Shown here in pieces: positions 21,476 through 33,600 of a stretch of DNA of 64,000 bases. Below the pieces are notes generated by a model. It saw only the letters and a program-made list of their open reading frames with translations. It was not told the origin of the DNA and did not search any database. Source of the stretch: Oasisia sp. SBJ-2009 (lineage: Eukaryota; Annelida; Polychaeta; Sabellida; Siboglinidae); assembly GCA_964017155.1 (NCBI GenBank), contig OZ024862.1, forward strand, positions 33,063,691 to 33,127,690, given 5' to 3'. A program made the translations under genes and the position numbers. The stretch's first letter is position 1. Each line of letters starts with the position of its first letter.

Positions 21476-23766
21476 CTAACTTTTAACAACTGGATTGCAA
21501 TATGTTGCATCAGGCTTTCAACCTATCTTACATGATATTCTAATGTTTACTAACAATTGAATTATGCTTCATATTCTCCCAGGTGGCAGTCAGGAGTTGT
21601 CTGCTCGGTCTGGGCATTGGCATCGGCTGGTTCCTCAGTGTGTCGAGCCTGTCGTACTCACTGTTTGGCTGGTACATTGTCACTCTGTCATTCTTCCACT
21701 GGTCCGAGTATTTCACCATCGCAGTCACAAATCCGGCCAGTCTGGGACTCGAGTCATTCCTACTTGACCACAGCTTTGCATATCACATGGCAGTTGTAGG
21801 CAGCACCATCGAATTTGCCCTTGAAGCTTATCTTTTTCCAGGTATGTACAAGGTTTGACCAAGAGAATCATAAGGTATCATTAAATTAACTTCCTAGTTA
21901 CAATTTGCTTTAATCCAATACAAACATTTAAAGAAAACACTGAAGACTAAATTATTTTTCCGACACTATCAGTTTTCCATATAAACATTGTTATATTTAT
22001 AAATTTACATTATTGCTTTTATGTAAATAATGTGTTTAAATAATTTAAACCAATTTTAACACTTTAAATATACCGGGTAAGTTATACATTAGCTCAGGAC
22101 TTCCTACTGAATATTTTAAGCATGTTTAAATATTAATTTTTTTAGCCATTGTGGTATGCTTTGGTTGTTAATCTGGGGGGGGGGCAAATAAAATATCAGT
22201 ATTACTATTATTAAACAATGTGATTAATCTTACATAGTACATACATTTACCTCGTCTACATTTGAATATTTGCATCTGTGTTCAGACTTGAAGAACCTCA
22301 GGTGGCTGCCAGTGCTGGGAGCTACACTGGTTCTGAGTGGAGAACTACTGCGGAAGGCAGCCATGTTCACAGCATCATCCAACTTTGACCACTATGTGCA
22401 GAGTTCAAAGAAACCAGACCATCAACTTGTGACTAATGGCGTGTACAGTTGGGTGAGGCACCCGTCATACGTTGGCTGGTTCTACTGGAGCATAGGCACT
22501 CAGGTACACGTTATTCTCATTAAAACTGTGTGTGTTTTATGTCGCACACCATTCCATGTCTAGCATCCATTATGGCATGCTGCAAAGTTGTAATTTAGTT
22601 TTTGTGAAATACAACAATTATATTAACTTTTGCCCATATACATAGGTTAAACATTGAGGTGCCTGTACAATTTTTAGAACATAAGGCTGTTCAGTAGCAT
22701 TTTCATGCTTTCACACATATAATATGCTTTCACATGTTTTCATATGCAAAAATACATTATCATGTATACCGCATCTAATGATCAATTTTTTTTATAGGAA
22801 TTCAACAACACTATTCATGATCTTATTTATTGATCTATTCAGCAGGTATTGATAACATAGATTACAACTCAACTATTTGTTCTCCACAAACACTTTTTTG
22901 TGTACTTATTTCACAATTACTATTGAACCAAGAGAGCTGAATCTTCCATAGATTTCAAGTCCTATGGGTAACAATCATTGTACATGTAGCTGTGATTTTT
23001 TCACAGGTGATGCTTATGTAACTCAGTTTGTCTCTTGTCACATGTGATGCTATGTAACCCAGTTTGTCTGTTGTCACAGGTGATGCTCTGTAACCCAGTT
23101 TGTCTGTTGTCACATGTGATGCTATGTAACCCAGTTTGTCTCTTGTCACATGTGATGCTATGTAACCCAGTTTGTCTCTTGTCACAGGTGATGCTATGTA
23201 ACCCAGTTTGTCTGTTGTCACAGGTGATGCTCTGTAACCCAGTTTGTCTCTTGTCACAGGTGATGCTGTGTAACCCAGTTTGTCTCCCCCAGTTTGTCTC
23301 TTGTCACAGGTCATAACCCAGTTTGTCTCTTGTCACAGGTGATGCTGTGTAACCCAGTTTGTCTCCCCCAGTTTGTCTCTTGTCACAGGTCATAACCCAG
23401 TTTGTCTCTTGTCACAGGTGATGCTGTGTAACCCAGTTTGTCTCTTGTCATAGGTGATGCTGTGTAACCCAGTTTGTCTCCCCCAGTTTGTCTCTTGTCA
23501 CAGGTCATAACCCAGTTTGTCTCTTGTCACAGGTGATGCTCTGTAACCCAGTTTGTCTTGTTGGCTACATCATTGCGTCCTGGATGTTCTTCAAGTCACG
23601 CATTGAGTATGAAGAAGTGATGCTCATCAACTTCTTTGGGGATGACTACATAACATACCAGGGTCAGGTGGGCACTGGGCTGCCCTTCATCAGCGGCTAC
23701 AAAGTGCCACAGGAAGAAATCGATGCGTTTAGGAACTTTGCGGACAATAAAGACAAGGACACATGA
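20005..23766 (+). CDS. ICMT: Isoprenylcysteine carboxyl methyltransferase
   Basis: Four exons: 20005-20202, 21583-21841, 22286-22503 and 23533-23766, giving 302 residues (human 284) with consistent phases. The enzyme is a multipass ER membrane protein that methylates the C-terminal prenylcysteine of CAAX proteins such as Ras and lamins, using S-adenosylmethionine. Exons 1-2 encode hydrophobic helices and FFHWSEYFTIA. Exon 3 encodes SNFDHYVQSSKKPDHQLVTN, then GVYSWVRHPSYVGWFYW, the RHPxYxG cofactor signature. Exon 4 has VMLCNPVCLVGYIIASW, EEVMLINFFGDDYITY and TGLPFISGY, all conserved in the family. The start ATG at 20005 is the first in frame. The exon 4 acceptor lies at the end of a 36-bp minisatellite derived from that boundary. 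A poly(A) signal follows at 23856. Confidence 0.95.
20395..20530 (-). mobile_element. LINE 3'UTR fragment (same family as 51.5 kb)
   Basis: The segment gccacctagagaatcaactc with agccctttggcttaccgaga matches 51471-51590 closely. At 51.5 kb this sequence forms the 3' flank of an antisense LINE reverse transcriptase, so I read it as the LINE 3'UTR. Confidence 0.6.
20622..20692. repeat. (TA)n-rich microsatellite
   Basis: TA dinucleotides with interspersed catatat and cgtatat steps that form short palindromes in ICMT intron 1. Confidence 0.9.
20695..21140 (+). mobile_element. CR1/L2-like LINE reverse transcriptase 3' fragment
   Basis: Frames read QHWAARFVIRNYN, MASAFSWPTLEQTRAEARLS, MYVKHYKQYP, YYSFFP and IAQWNRLPSNAFIPNNLDAF. 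This is the conserved C-terminus of CR1/L2/Jockey reverse transcriptases. In-frame stops break it. It lies in ICMT intron 1 in sense orientation. Confidence 0.75.
21393..21474. repeat. (CA)n microsatellite
   Basis: About 41 uninterrupted CA dinucleotides in ICMT intron 1. Confidence 0.97.
22990..23532 (+). repeat. 36-bp minisatellite spanning the ICMT exon 4 acceptor
   Basis: About 14 units, 36 bp when complete, each containing tttgtctcttgtcacag followed by gtgatgctatgtaaccca. The true exon starts gtgatgctctgtaacccagt, so each unit repeats the polypyrimidine tract, the AG and the first 22 or so coding bases. Later units are partly deleted (caggtcataaccc). Confidence 0.92.
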
Positions 23767-23855
23767 ACAAGTGTGAAGTACTTCTTTTGTATTGGTCCTG
23801 TGTGCCTGGTGAACCAGAACTGTTGTAAAAACATAGCTTTGTGTAGGGGGAGGGA

Positions 23856-23861
23856 AATAAA
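23856..23861 (+). terminator. ICMT poly(A) signal
   Basis: AATAAA about 90 bp after the ICMT stop codon. Confidence 0.6.
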
Positions 23862-23919
23862 TAGTTGTGTCACCCGTCACATGAACAATAGTACTGCATA
23901 TTTAAAAGGTACGTTCTTT

Positions 23920-24215
23920 TAGAGGTTGTATCCAATCCTTAGGATTGTTGAAAGAGTTTTATGCTTTACTCTCTGGGGGACCTGTTTCATCAAACACCAT
24001 CTTGACTTCTTTGGGAAGTATTCAGCCATGCAGCAATTACACAAATGTCAACCTTTAGCCAGTCTAGCCAGATTCATACAGCCTAGTAAACAGGAGATGA
24101 TTTTTTAAGGTTTCACGCAACAGGTCATGATTCGAACCAATGCTCTCTCAATTCAGCGTCCATCACAATCTGATTGCGTAGCTAATGTGCCACCGTGTTC
24201 TTCATTCACATCATT
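23920..24215 (-). mobile_element. tRNA-derived SINE
   Basis: On the - strand the right end shows an A-box-like start and a B box (the + strand has tgattcgaaccaatgc, the complement of a GGTTCGAAT-type B box). The body contains ttctttgggaagtattcagccatgcagcaatta, shared with the copies at 34.6 and 19.5 kb. Confidence 0.65.
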
Positions 24216-27200
24216 TTTTATAACTACACTTCCTTTACATGGCATTGTGGTCTTCATTCACATATTACTGCACTTTCTGAGCAGTACAGCTGTACTATAA
24301 GTCTCTTGGGACTCTAACCGTTTTCTATGTTGACTTGTTCTTTAACACCATTGGACTATTGGCCTCTGCTCTACCAGTTGGCAGCTTATTTAAGAAGACT
24401 CCATGATTTGTACACGTTTATTTACATTGTTTGCTTTGTGTTTTTGACACTGCTTTTCTGAAAAGCCAACTTTGTTAATTCTTACCTGGCGGTAATGTAT
24501 CATGTATGCAAGTGATTAGTTGTTTAGTTTATAGTATTGTGAAAGCCAGAACCATGTAGCATGATGGTAATGCCTCGACAATCTTGTTTATTTATTACAT
24601 GTTACTAGTCTAACATGTAAATTAAAGTAGTGACCACTGACCAGCCTCATTTTTGTGATGATTTCCATGACGTACGTACAGTATTTTTTTTTTTTTAATA
24701 TATTTAAAAATTGTGACACATTCTTCCACTGTGAAAATGCTTGTTTGTATGTGTTCTATCTTATTATACATAGTTGCTTTGGTCAATATAAATGTCTTCC
24801 CCCTCACTCTCCCTCTCTCCCCTTCTTCCTCAAACACATTTAGCAGATATTTGTCTAATGTAGTTTGATTAAATCAGTCCTACCCCATGTATTAGTGGTG
24901 GTGATATTAATCCGTGTTAAACACGAATTGTTTTGACTGCACTCATGGAACCATCCTTCTGGGATAAGTATGTGTGCCAGTGCTTTGACTGAATAAGCAT
25001 GTGTGTTAGAGAACTCTAAGCATGCCTGCTGTAGTCATGTTGGGACGAACACACCCACTGTGGCTACATAATTGCCTGAAACCACTAATTATCTAACAGA
25101 TTATGATAAAAGATTAAGTATAACTATTCTTGTGCATCTTGAAACAGTCATGTCTTGTTATTGTGTTGATTATTCTGTAATTAATCTGTCACGTGGACAT
25201 TTTGTATAAAAAGTAAAATCTGTGTTTTCATCTTCACCGGCAATCGTCATTGTTTGATAGGCTGTATTGTCTGGTGCATGGTGGGCCCAGAAATATGTTC
25301 TTGCACCTTGCATGAGGAAACATGGATCTGGCAAGATGAAGACAACTTCTAATGACAAGTGTTATAAAACAATATAGTTTTCTGTCTGTGGACCCATATC
25401 TTTGTTGCTTTTGCATGTTGGGCTGACACTTTGTGTGTATGTAATTTAGCAGGCTTATGCAGATTACCAGGGTAGTGTAAAACGTTATTCATAGATTTGT
25501 TTTTCAAAATTCACCCGAGTTGTGGATCTTTATGGTTAGTTTCAAAACCGAAACGTTGGCCCAGGAGGGATGATGGGCATAAGATTAAGAAACACTGTAA
25601 GCATAGTGTTTGAGTAGCACTCTCTTTCACAATTGACATGTCTTCTATAATGGCACTATGTGTCATTCTGTAATCCAAGTGTTTCCAAGACGTACAGATA
25701 CCATCAGGCAAGAAATGAAAACAAATTAAATATGCTTCTAAAGTTACACTGGTAACTCAGAAAAACACACACACGTTCAAACAAAGATGACATGAGGAAC
25801 ATGACATATTAGCCCTATTAAAATTAGTGATAATGCTAGTGTTTGTGTCGTGTCTCGGGTGCCAAGCTTGATACTGGACTCGTATTGTACTATTTTTGAT
25901 GACATATAACACTAAAAATAATAGTAATTATACTTCGGTCATGCCATGGATTACATGAGATCAGACTGTCCTTTTCTGCAGACACTGCTAGGTAACTCAA
26001 AATAAAATAAACAATGACTCGACTGTGGGTTGGACCAGCCAAACATTTTTATTAAGTAACCTATATAAAACCATGTTGCATAATTGTATACTAATAATTA
26101 TTGCAAACTAAACTAACAAATAGGCACTTTGAAAGAATGAGCCATTGGCTGCCTTGGTTACTGAATAAACCAATGGCTGCCTTGGTTACTTGTCCACAGG
26201 TTATTACATTGGGAGTCTGTTAAATATTGTCATAAATTATTTAACATTATATACTGTCTTTGTGATCAACACTATAATTAATAACATAGAGAAATACAAG
26301 CTACATCAACATAACAGACATGTTATCACACAAGAATACAACCAAATGTAAACCACAATAACACTTGTACATTACCATGTTTAAGTTAACTGTTGTAATT
26401 TACCCATTTAATCCTAATTAGTCTACAGTCTATTAATTATGATAACAAATGCGCAACATATTACAGATTTAAAACATAATTTTTTTAAGTCAATGAAGCC
26501 TTTGCATCCCACATTAATGCACTACTTTCTCTTTTTGTCACAATAACTCATTGACACATGTCAACAAAATGTCACTGACAAATGTAGCCGTAACATTAAA
26601 GTAGATTAAAAAAATTAAATCTCAGCATAAAACTTAAAGAAATACCCATTTTTTTCATAATTCTTCTTTTGCAGTTGCTTTGTCAAATATGAAAACAGTC
26701 TTGAATATAATGTCAATAAAAAAATTATGAACTGTATTATTCAACTTGAAGCCCTACATCCATGAAGATGAGTCATGTGCATCAGAATATGTTCTTTTGA
26801 ATGTATTTTTTCTCCTGCTACAAAAAGGTCGCATGATCTAGACAAGGTTGACGACTACACAAAATGGAGTAGTAATAAATATCACATTCTTGAATATATA
26901 AACTTGAATATACATAATATACTTATCACAGCACTGCTAAAACATAAATAATTGTGATAGCTATAAAAGCACAATCTATTTGTATCACAAATAAGGCAAG
27001 CTGTTACGCTGTCATCCAGTGGTTACTTTGTCATGCTGCTAACAACTGGACACGTCTGTCTCGTACAGTTGGAAGAACCCAGGGTATCTAAACACAGACA
27101 TCTATATATCTAGTCCACTCATCCAGTGCAAGAGTCCAGACATGAGGTTAAATGCAATGAAACAATATTGATATGCAAGTACTTTAACATTACAAATGCA

Positions 27201-27420
27201 AATAAATTTTGTTTATGTCAAATGCAAATGCTTAAAAATAATTCAAATACATTTCTTTCTCCTAATTTTCTTTCTGCACTTATTCTCTGCACTACATATA
27301 TGATTTTAAATTAGTGGTACAAGTTGAAATCATGTATTATTACACAAGCTGGTAAAACACCAGCCATTAATACCCAGAACAAATATGAAACATAAATGAG
27401 GGAACTTTGAAAAAGGTATT
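24216..27420. other. Intergenic region between ICMT and the convergent UBL-TM-ARM gene
   Basis: About 3.2 kb of AT-rich, mostly unique sequence. No exon with plausible splice sites was found. A short near-duplicate (gccattggctgccttggtta / caatggctgccttggttact) sits at 26140-26190. Confidence 0.5.
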
Positions 27421-27596
27421 TGATTTTTTAAATATCTTTAAATTGTATTTAAATGCAAATATTTCTAGCTCAATATTTTCAAATGCATATGCAAATACTG
27501 GATGACTCATCCAGTATTTGCATATGCATTTGAAAATATTGAGCCAGAAATATTTGCATTTAAATACAATTTATTAAAGGTATTTGAAAAAATGCA
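27421..27596. repeat. Near-perfect 170-bp palindrome
   Basis: The two arms, 27440-27505 and 27507-27572, are inverted copies with very few mismatches around the centre ctggatgactcatccag. Weaker pairing extends to about 27421 and 27596. It lies just downstream of the stop codon of the - strand gene, in its presumed 3'UTR. An AATAAA on the - strand (27575-27570) falls in one arm. Confidence 0.9.
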
Positions 27597-27688
27597 TCTG
27601 CCTTTGGCCCCATGTCTGGAAGAGGGAGTGGGAGAGGGAGAGGGACGGAGAATGAGGGAGAGGGAGAATGAGGGAGAGGGTGTCCTTG

Positions 27689-30600
27689 TCACTGTGGCTC
27701 CTTCATGTCGGAGAGGGAGCCGGACGTGCTGCTGTGAAGGGAGACGCGGGATCGCAGGGAGGAGCGGGAGCCTCCCATCTCCCGCTTGAGTTGGTCCACC
27801 TTCGGCTGGGCGGACATCTTGTCCATCTTCTCCTTCGTTGACATCTCGGGCATGCCCAGGATGTCGTCCTCGGAGGAGAGAACTTGCAGGGCTGGGGACA
27901 GACAATGTGACAGCGCTGTAGCGCTTACATTTTTCCGGCGTTATAAACGTTCCGATTGACATTTCTGCGCATGCATGATAAATGTAAAACCATCAATGTG
28001 CAGCAAAACGACAAGGCATTATAGTATAAATATATCGAGTTGTTCATTAGGATCTATATAAAATCTCAGCAAAATTATCTGTCGCAAATTAACACGAGGC
28101 AAACAAGTTTTGAAGCATGTTTTGATAGCAAGCGTAAATCACGTGACTATGGTGCGCCATAATCTGTGACAGGTATTTAAATAAACGTAATATTTTATTG
28201 TATTGGACGACATTTTAAGCAACTCTTTACAGTAATCATCACAGAAGAGTTAACAAACAGCTCATGGCATTTATACAAATACTGCCTTGTCGTTTCGCTG
28301 CACATTGATGATTTTACATTTATCCCGCATGCGCAGAAATGTCAATCGAAAAAATGTAAGCGCGACAGCGTCACTGCATCGGTCACATTATGTTTGCTTA
28401 AAATCATGAAAACACAAACTCCCTCTGGCCTCGCATATTTCAAAAAGATAATGGGCTATCGTTATAAACACAATCCAGTGTTCATTTAGAAGTGTTTTCA
28501 AAATGCAAAAAGTCACAGCCATAAAAATTACGATGCTATTTTTGTGATACTCCAGAGGAAAATGTTCCAACGGCACATATCGGTGTTAACAGATTTCAGT
28601 ATACCTGTACAGGAATACTGTTAAGAGAGGAATCGACTTTGAGAAGAAAGGTAAGTCTGTCTGTGATGCTAATGAAACAGTCATCAGGTGTGTTTGAAAG
28701 ACATCACCTTGCTCTACACAGACAAAGCCTTCTCGAGACACCAGGACACAGAGCACTATTAGGTTTCCCATTGGCGGCCATGTTAGCATTTGTCAGATTA
28801 TAAGGACACAGTATCTGAGATTTTTATATTAATTTCTACACAGTCACTGCAATCATGTCACTGATCAAATTTCGTCAAAATCACATATCTCAGGCTCTAT
28901 TAAAATGCATGCATGTGCATTGCCCGTCAATATTGATCAGATTTAGCATGTTTTTCTGCATCCGCAGGGTCATGTAAGAAAAAAATGGCTAAAAATCACT
29001 ACACCAACTACACTCTGCTTAACATGATGTGTCATTACACTGCAGATACATCATAGATACAATAATTTTTCAAAATCTCAAATGACACAATTATTAAGGT
29101 ACTACAGTCATACGGGTCACCGCAGGAAGTCTAACTGTGGTCTAACCCCACCAGTGATTTAGGTAGATAAACAAAACCCGCAATGACCAGCCACGCCCAG
29201 TTACAGGCACCTACCCTGGTCAGCCATGTCCCAAGTCTCCCTGTCCACAGCCTGGTCCCGGATGTCAGTCAGGATCTTCCCCAACTCCAGCTGCTCCGCC
29301 TTGTACCTGCGACAAGAGGCCAGGGATGGGTTCACTCCTGCTCCTTTCCCATTCTTTCCCCACCTTGTGAGTTATGGCTTCCCACCAGTCATGATGATTG
29401 TGTTGTTCTTAAGATATACCCAATGTTCACAACGCTGACACCACAGATGGATTATTTATATTAAGAACTGTAATTTTATGAAATCATTAGGGACTCTAAA
29501 TCAGATTATTTTTAAAAACAACTTAAAAAATAAAATATTTTTTTATAATAAATGCAGATGCATTAAACATACATTTAGATGTTGTAAAGTGTAATTAGCA
29601 TAACAATTAAAAACTACGATTTCTGGTACAGTGCTGGATAGGTTGTCTTGATATTGCCCCTATGTTTTGGCTAACCTGAGATCGGATGACTCGAGGGTGC
29701 AGAAGATGATTTTGACGATGACCTTTTGCATGATGGGGTCATGGCAGCGGGCGTAGCGCATCAGGGACTTCTTACAGTGTGGCTCGTCCAACATCATCTC
29801 ACAGCTCTACAACAACACAATCATCCAACATCATCTCACAACACTACAACAACACAATCATCCAACATCATCTCACAACTCTACAACAACACAATCATCC
29901 AACATCATCTCACAGCTCTACAACAACACAATCATCCAACATCATCTCACAGCTCTACAACAACACAATAATCCAACATCATCTCACAACTCTACAACAA
30001 CACAATCATCCAACATCATCTCACAGCTCTACAACAACATAATCATCCAACATCATCTCACAGCTCTACAACAACACAATCATCCAACATCATCTCACAG
30101 CTCTACAACAACACAATCATCCAACATCATCTCACAACAACACAATCATCCAACATCATCTCACAACAACACAATCATCCAACATCATCTCACAACTCTA
30201 CAACAACACAATCATCCAACATCATCTCACAACTCTACAACACAATCATCCAACATCATCTCACAACTCTACAACAACACAATCATCCAACATCATCTCA
30301 CAACTCTATAACAACACAATCATCCAACATCATCTCACAGCTCTACAACAACACAATCATCCAACATCATCTCACAGCTCTACAACAACACAATCATCCA
30401 ACATCATCTCACAACTCTACAACAACACAATCATCCAACATAATCTCACAGCTCTACAACAACACAATCATCCAACATCATCTCACAGCTCTACAACAAC
30501 ACAATCATCCAACATAATCTCACAGCTCTACAACACAATAATCCAACATCATCTCACAACTCTACAACAACACAATCATCCACCATCATCTCACAGCTCT

Positions 30601-33600
30601 ACAACAACACAATCATCCAACATCATCTCACAACTCTACAGCAACACAATCATCCAACATAATCTCACAGCTCTACAACAACACAATAATCCAACATCAT
30701 CTCACAACTCTACAACAACACAATCAACCAACATCATCTCATAACTATACAACAACACAATCATGCAACATCATCTCTCAGCTCTATACAACAACACAAT
30801 CTCCAACATCATCTCACAACTCTACAACAACAAAAGGTGTTGTCTCAGATATCACCTGTATGTATGCAGACAAAGTATGCCTGGTCTGACAGTGCCAGTC
30901 TTTTGACAGCAGCTGTTGTACTGTATGTGTGGGTTTATAGATCGCAACCACATTTTACCTCAGACAAACCAGTGATTCTCAAAACAAACTTCTTGTGCCA
31001 TGTTATTATGCAAGCATCGATTATTAGCATTCTGCATCAATATAATAAGTTATGCTTGCATACAGTCCACCAAAATGTCATTAATATAGTTTTATTACGG
31101 AACAGTTATCTAATAAGTAACTGTACTATAAGAGAACGGAATGTGAAAGACTCAAAGGTCACCTGACTCAAAGGACACCTGATTCAAAGTTCAACTGACT
31201 CAAAGCTCACCTGACTCAAAGCTCACCTGTTTGTTTTCAGCGAAGTAGAGCAGAATCTTGCCCGCCAATATGTAAGTCTTTGTGTCGCCCGTTGTCGATG
31301 GCAACTCAAGGAGAAGTTTGAGAAGCTCCTCCTGTTAATGTATCAGACTCATGTTAATGCGTTAAACTTCTGTTAATGCATTAGACTTGTGGATGCAACT
31401 GACAAACTATGCTTTTGCTGCATCTATATATAGACAGACAACTTTCACATTCAAATAAGTTATTCAATACACTATACTATCCCATGAAAAAATGCATAGG
31501 CTTGTCTACATTACACATTTTCAATACAATGGAAGGTGAATTTGTGCACCTGCTTGTAGATAGAAGGACAACGGGTACAAAATGTTTCAGACTAAACAAC
31601 ACAGCAGTTGTGTACATGACCCTGACATACAGTAGAGAACAATAGCATAAGTGAGCATTGACACAAAGTCACACCCAAGGAAGTATTCAATATACTATAG
31701 TATCCGAAGAAAAAATGTATCCATGAGTTTATCCCCTCCGTGTGACACAATGACCACTTGCCTGTGCACAGATCATGTCGGAGCTCTCTATGGCGAGGAG
31801 TTCAAAAGTCTGCAATGCAAACTTCTTCGTTTCCGGGTCAGGTGACTTACACAGCGTAATAAGCGCTTCCGCTGGAAAAGTAATACTGCAGTATTCAATA
31901 ACTGTTATGGCAGACACAACCGTACTATGGTTTGTACAATGGTTTGTACAATGGTTTGTACAATGGTTTGTACAATGGTTTGTACAATGGTTTGTACAAT
32001 GGTTTGTACAATGGTTTGTACAATGGTTTGTACAATGGTTTGTACAATGGTTTGTACAATGGTTTGTACAATGGTTTGTACTATGGTTTGTACTATGGTT
32101 TGTACTATGGTTTGTACTATGGTTTGTACTATGGTTTGTACTATGGTTTGTACTATGGTTTGTACTATGGTTTGTACTATGGTTTGTACTATGGTTTGTA
32201 CTATGGTTTGTACTATGGTTTGTACTATGGTTTGTACTATGGTTTGTACTATGGTTTGTACTATGGTTTGTACCATGGTTTGTACCATGGTTTGTACCAT
32301 GGTTTGTACCATGGTTTGTACCATGGTTTGTACCATGGTTTGTACCATGGTTTGTACCATGGTTTGTACCATGGTTTGTACCATGGTTTGTACCATGGTT
32401 TGTACCATGGTTTGTACCATGGTTTGTACCATGGTTTGTACCATGGTTTGTACCATGGTGTGTACCATGGTGTGTACCATGGTGTGTACTATGGTGTGTA
32501 CTATGGTGTGTACTATGGTGTGTACTATGGTTTGTACTATGGTTTGTACTATGGTTTGTACTATGGTTTGTACTATGGTTTGTACTATGGTTTGTACTAT
32601 GGTTTGTACTATGGCTTGTACGGCTTGTACTATGGTTTGTACTATGGTTTGTGCTATGGTTTGTACTATGGTTTGTACTATGGCTTGTACTATGGTTTGT
32701 ACCATGGTTTGTACCATGGTTTGTACCATGGTTTGTACCCTGGTTTGTACCCTGGTTTGTACCCTGGTTTGTACCCTGGTTTGTACCATGGTTTGTACCA
32801 TGGTTTGTACCATAGTTTGTACCATAGTTTGTACCATTGTTTGTACTATAATCCGTGCTATAGTTTGTACTATAGTTTGTACTAGTTTGTACTAAAATAA
32901 TGAATCAACTGATCACTGACAACAGACTTTCAGCAGCCAACAATAATACATTTTCACTGTAGCTGGATGGATTGAATGAAAACATTTGGTGTCATAAAGA
33001 CTGTTATCGTTTCTCATTACCTGGTGTGTTGAGTGAAGCTATCTGATTCCGTATGTCTGTGTCAAAGACCAACTCGAGGAAGATTCCAGCGATCAGTCTC
33101 TGGCAGGCGAGATTGTCTGTGTTGGCCGCGTAACACAGGTCCTCCAGACTGAATCAACAACACTCGCTTAATAACACAGGTCCTCAAGACTGAATCAACA
33201 TCACTCATTTAACCCAGGTCCTCAAGACTGAATCAACATCACTCATTTAACACAGGTCCTCAAGACTGAATCAACATCACTCATTTAACACAGGTCCTCA
33301 ATACTGAATCAACATCACTCATTTAACACAGGTCCTCAAGACTGAATCAACAACACTCATTTAACACAGGTCCTCAAGACTGAATCAACAACATTTTAAC
33401 ACAGGCCCTCCAGACTGAATCAACATCACTCACTTAAACACAGTTGTAAGGACAGTCCTTCTACTCTGTACATTTTTTAGAAACTTTTATTTTTTTATTT
33501 AAAATGTCACTTTATTAACATTAATATTATTGTTTTAGCAAGATGTTTTATATGGGTTTAATGAACAAAATGATATAAAAGCACCATGAGCGCCACCACG

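Noticed and set aside
23035..23316. A VMLCNPVCLLSQ repeat protein gene
   Set aside because: These are duplicated copies of the ICMT exon 4 boundary, not a separate gene, although isoform use is possible.
5167..23766. TMEM201 and ICMT as a coordinated lamina operon
   Set aside because: Both touch lamin biology, but they are separated by 2 kb with separate starts, and nothing in the sequence shows joint regulation.
24120..24200. tRNA gene on the - strand
   Set aside because: Only a B box and a weak A box remain, with no cloverleaf, and the sequence continues into a repeat body shared with other loci. It is a SINE.
29776..30832. CRISPR-like array
   Set aside because: Units are directly contiguous with no variable spacers, the genome is animal, and the unit derives from a splice boundary. 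The same holds for 22.99, 33.15, 35.5 and 54.1 kb.
31775..32895. Open frames over 300 codons on both strands (WFVQ, MVCT and VQTM repeats)
   Set aside because: Artefact of a 12-bp tandem repeat in an intron. The only real coding here is the exon at 31762-31871 on the - strand.
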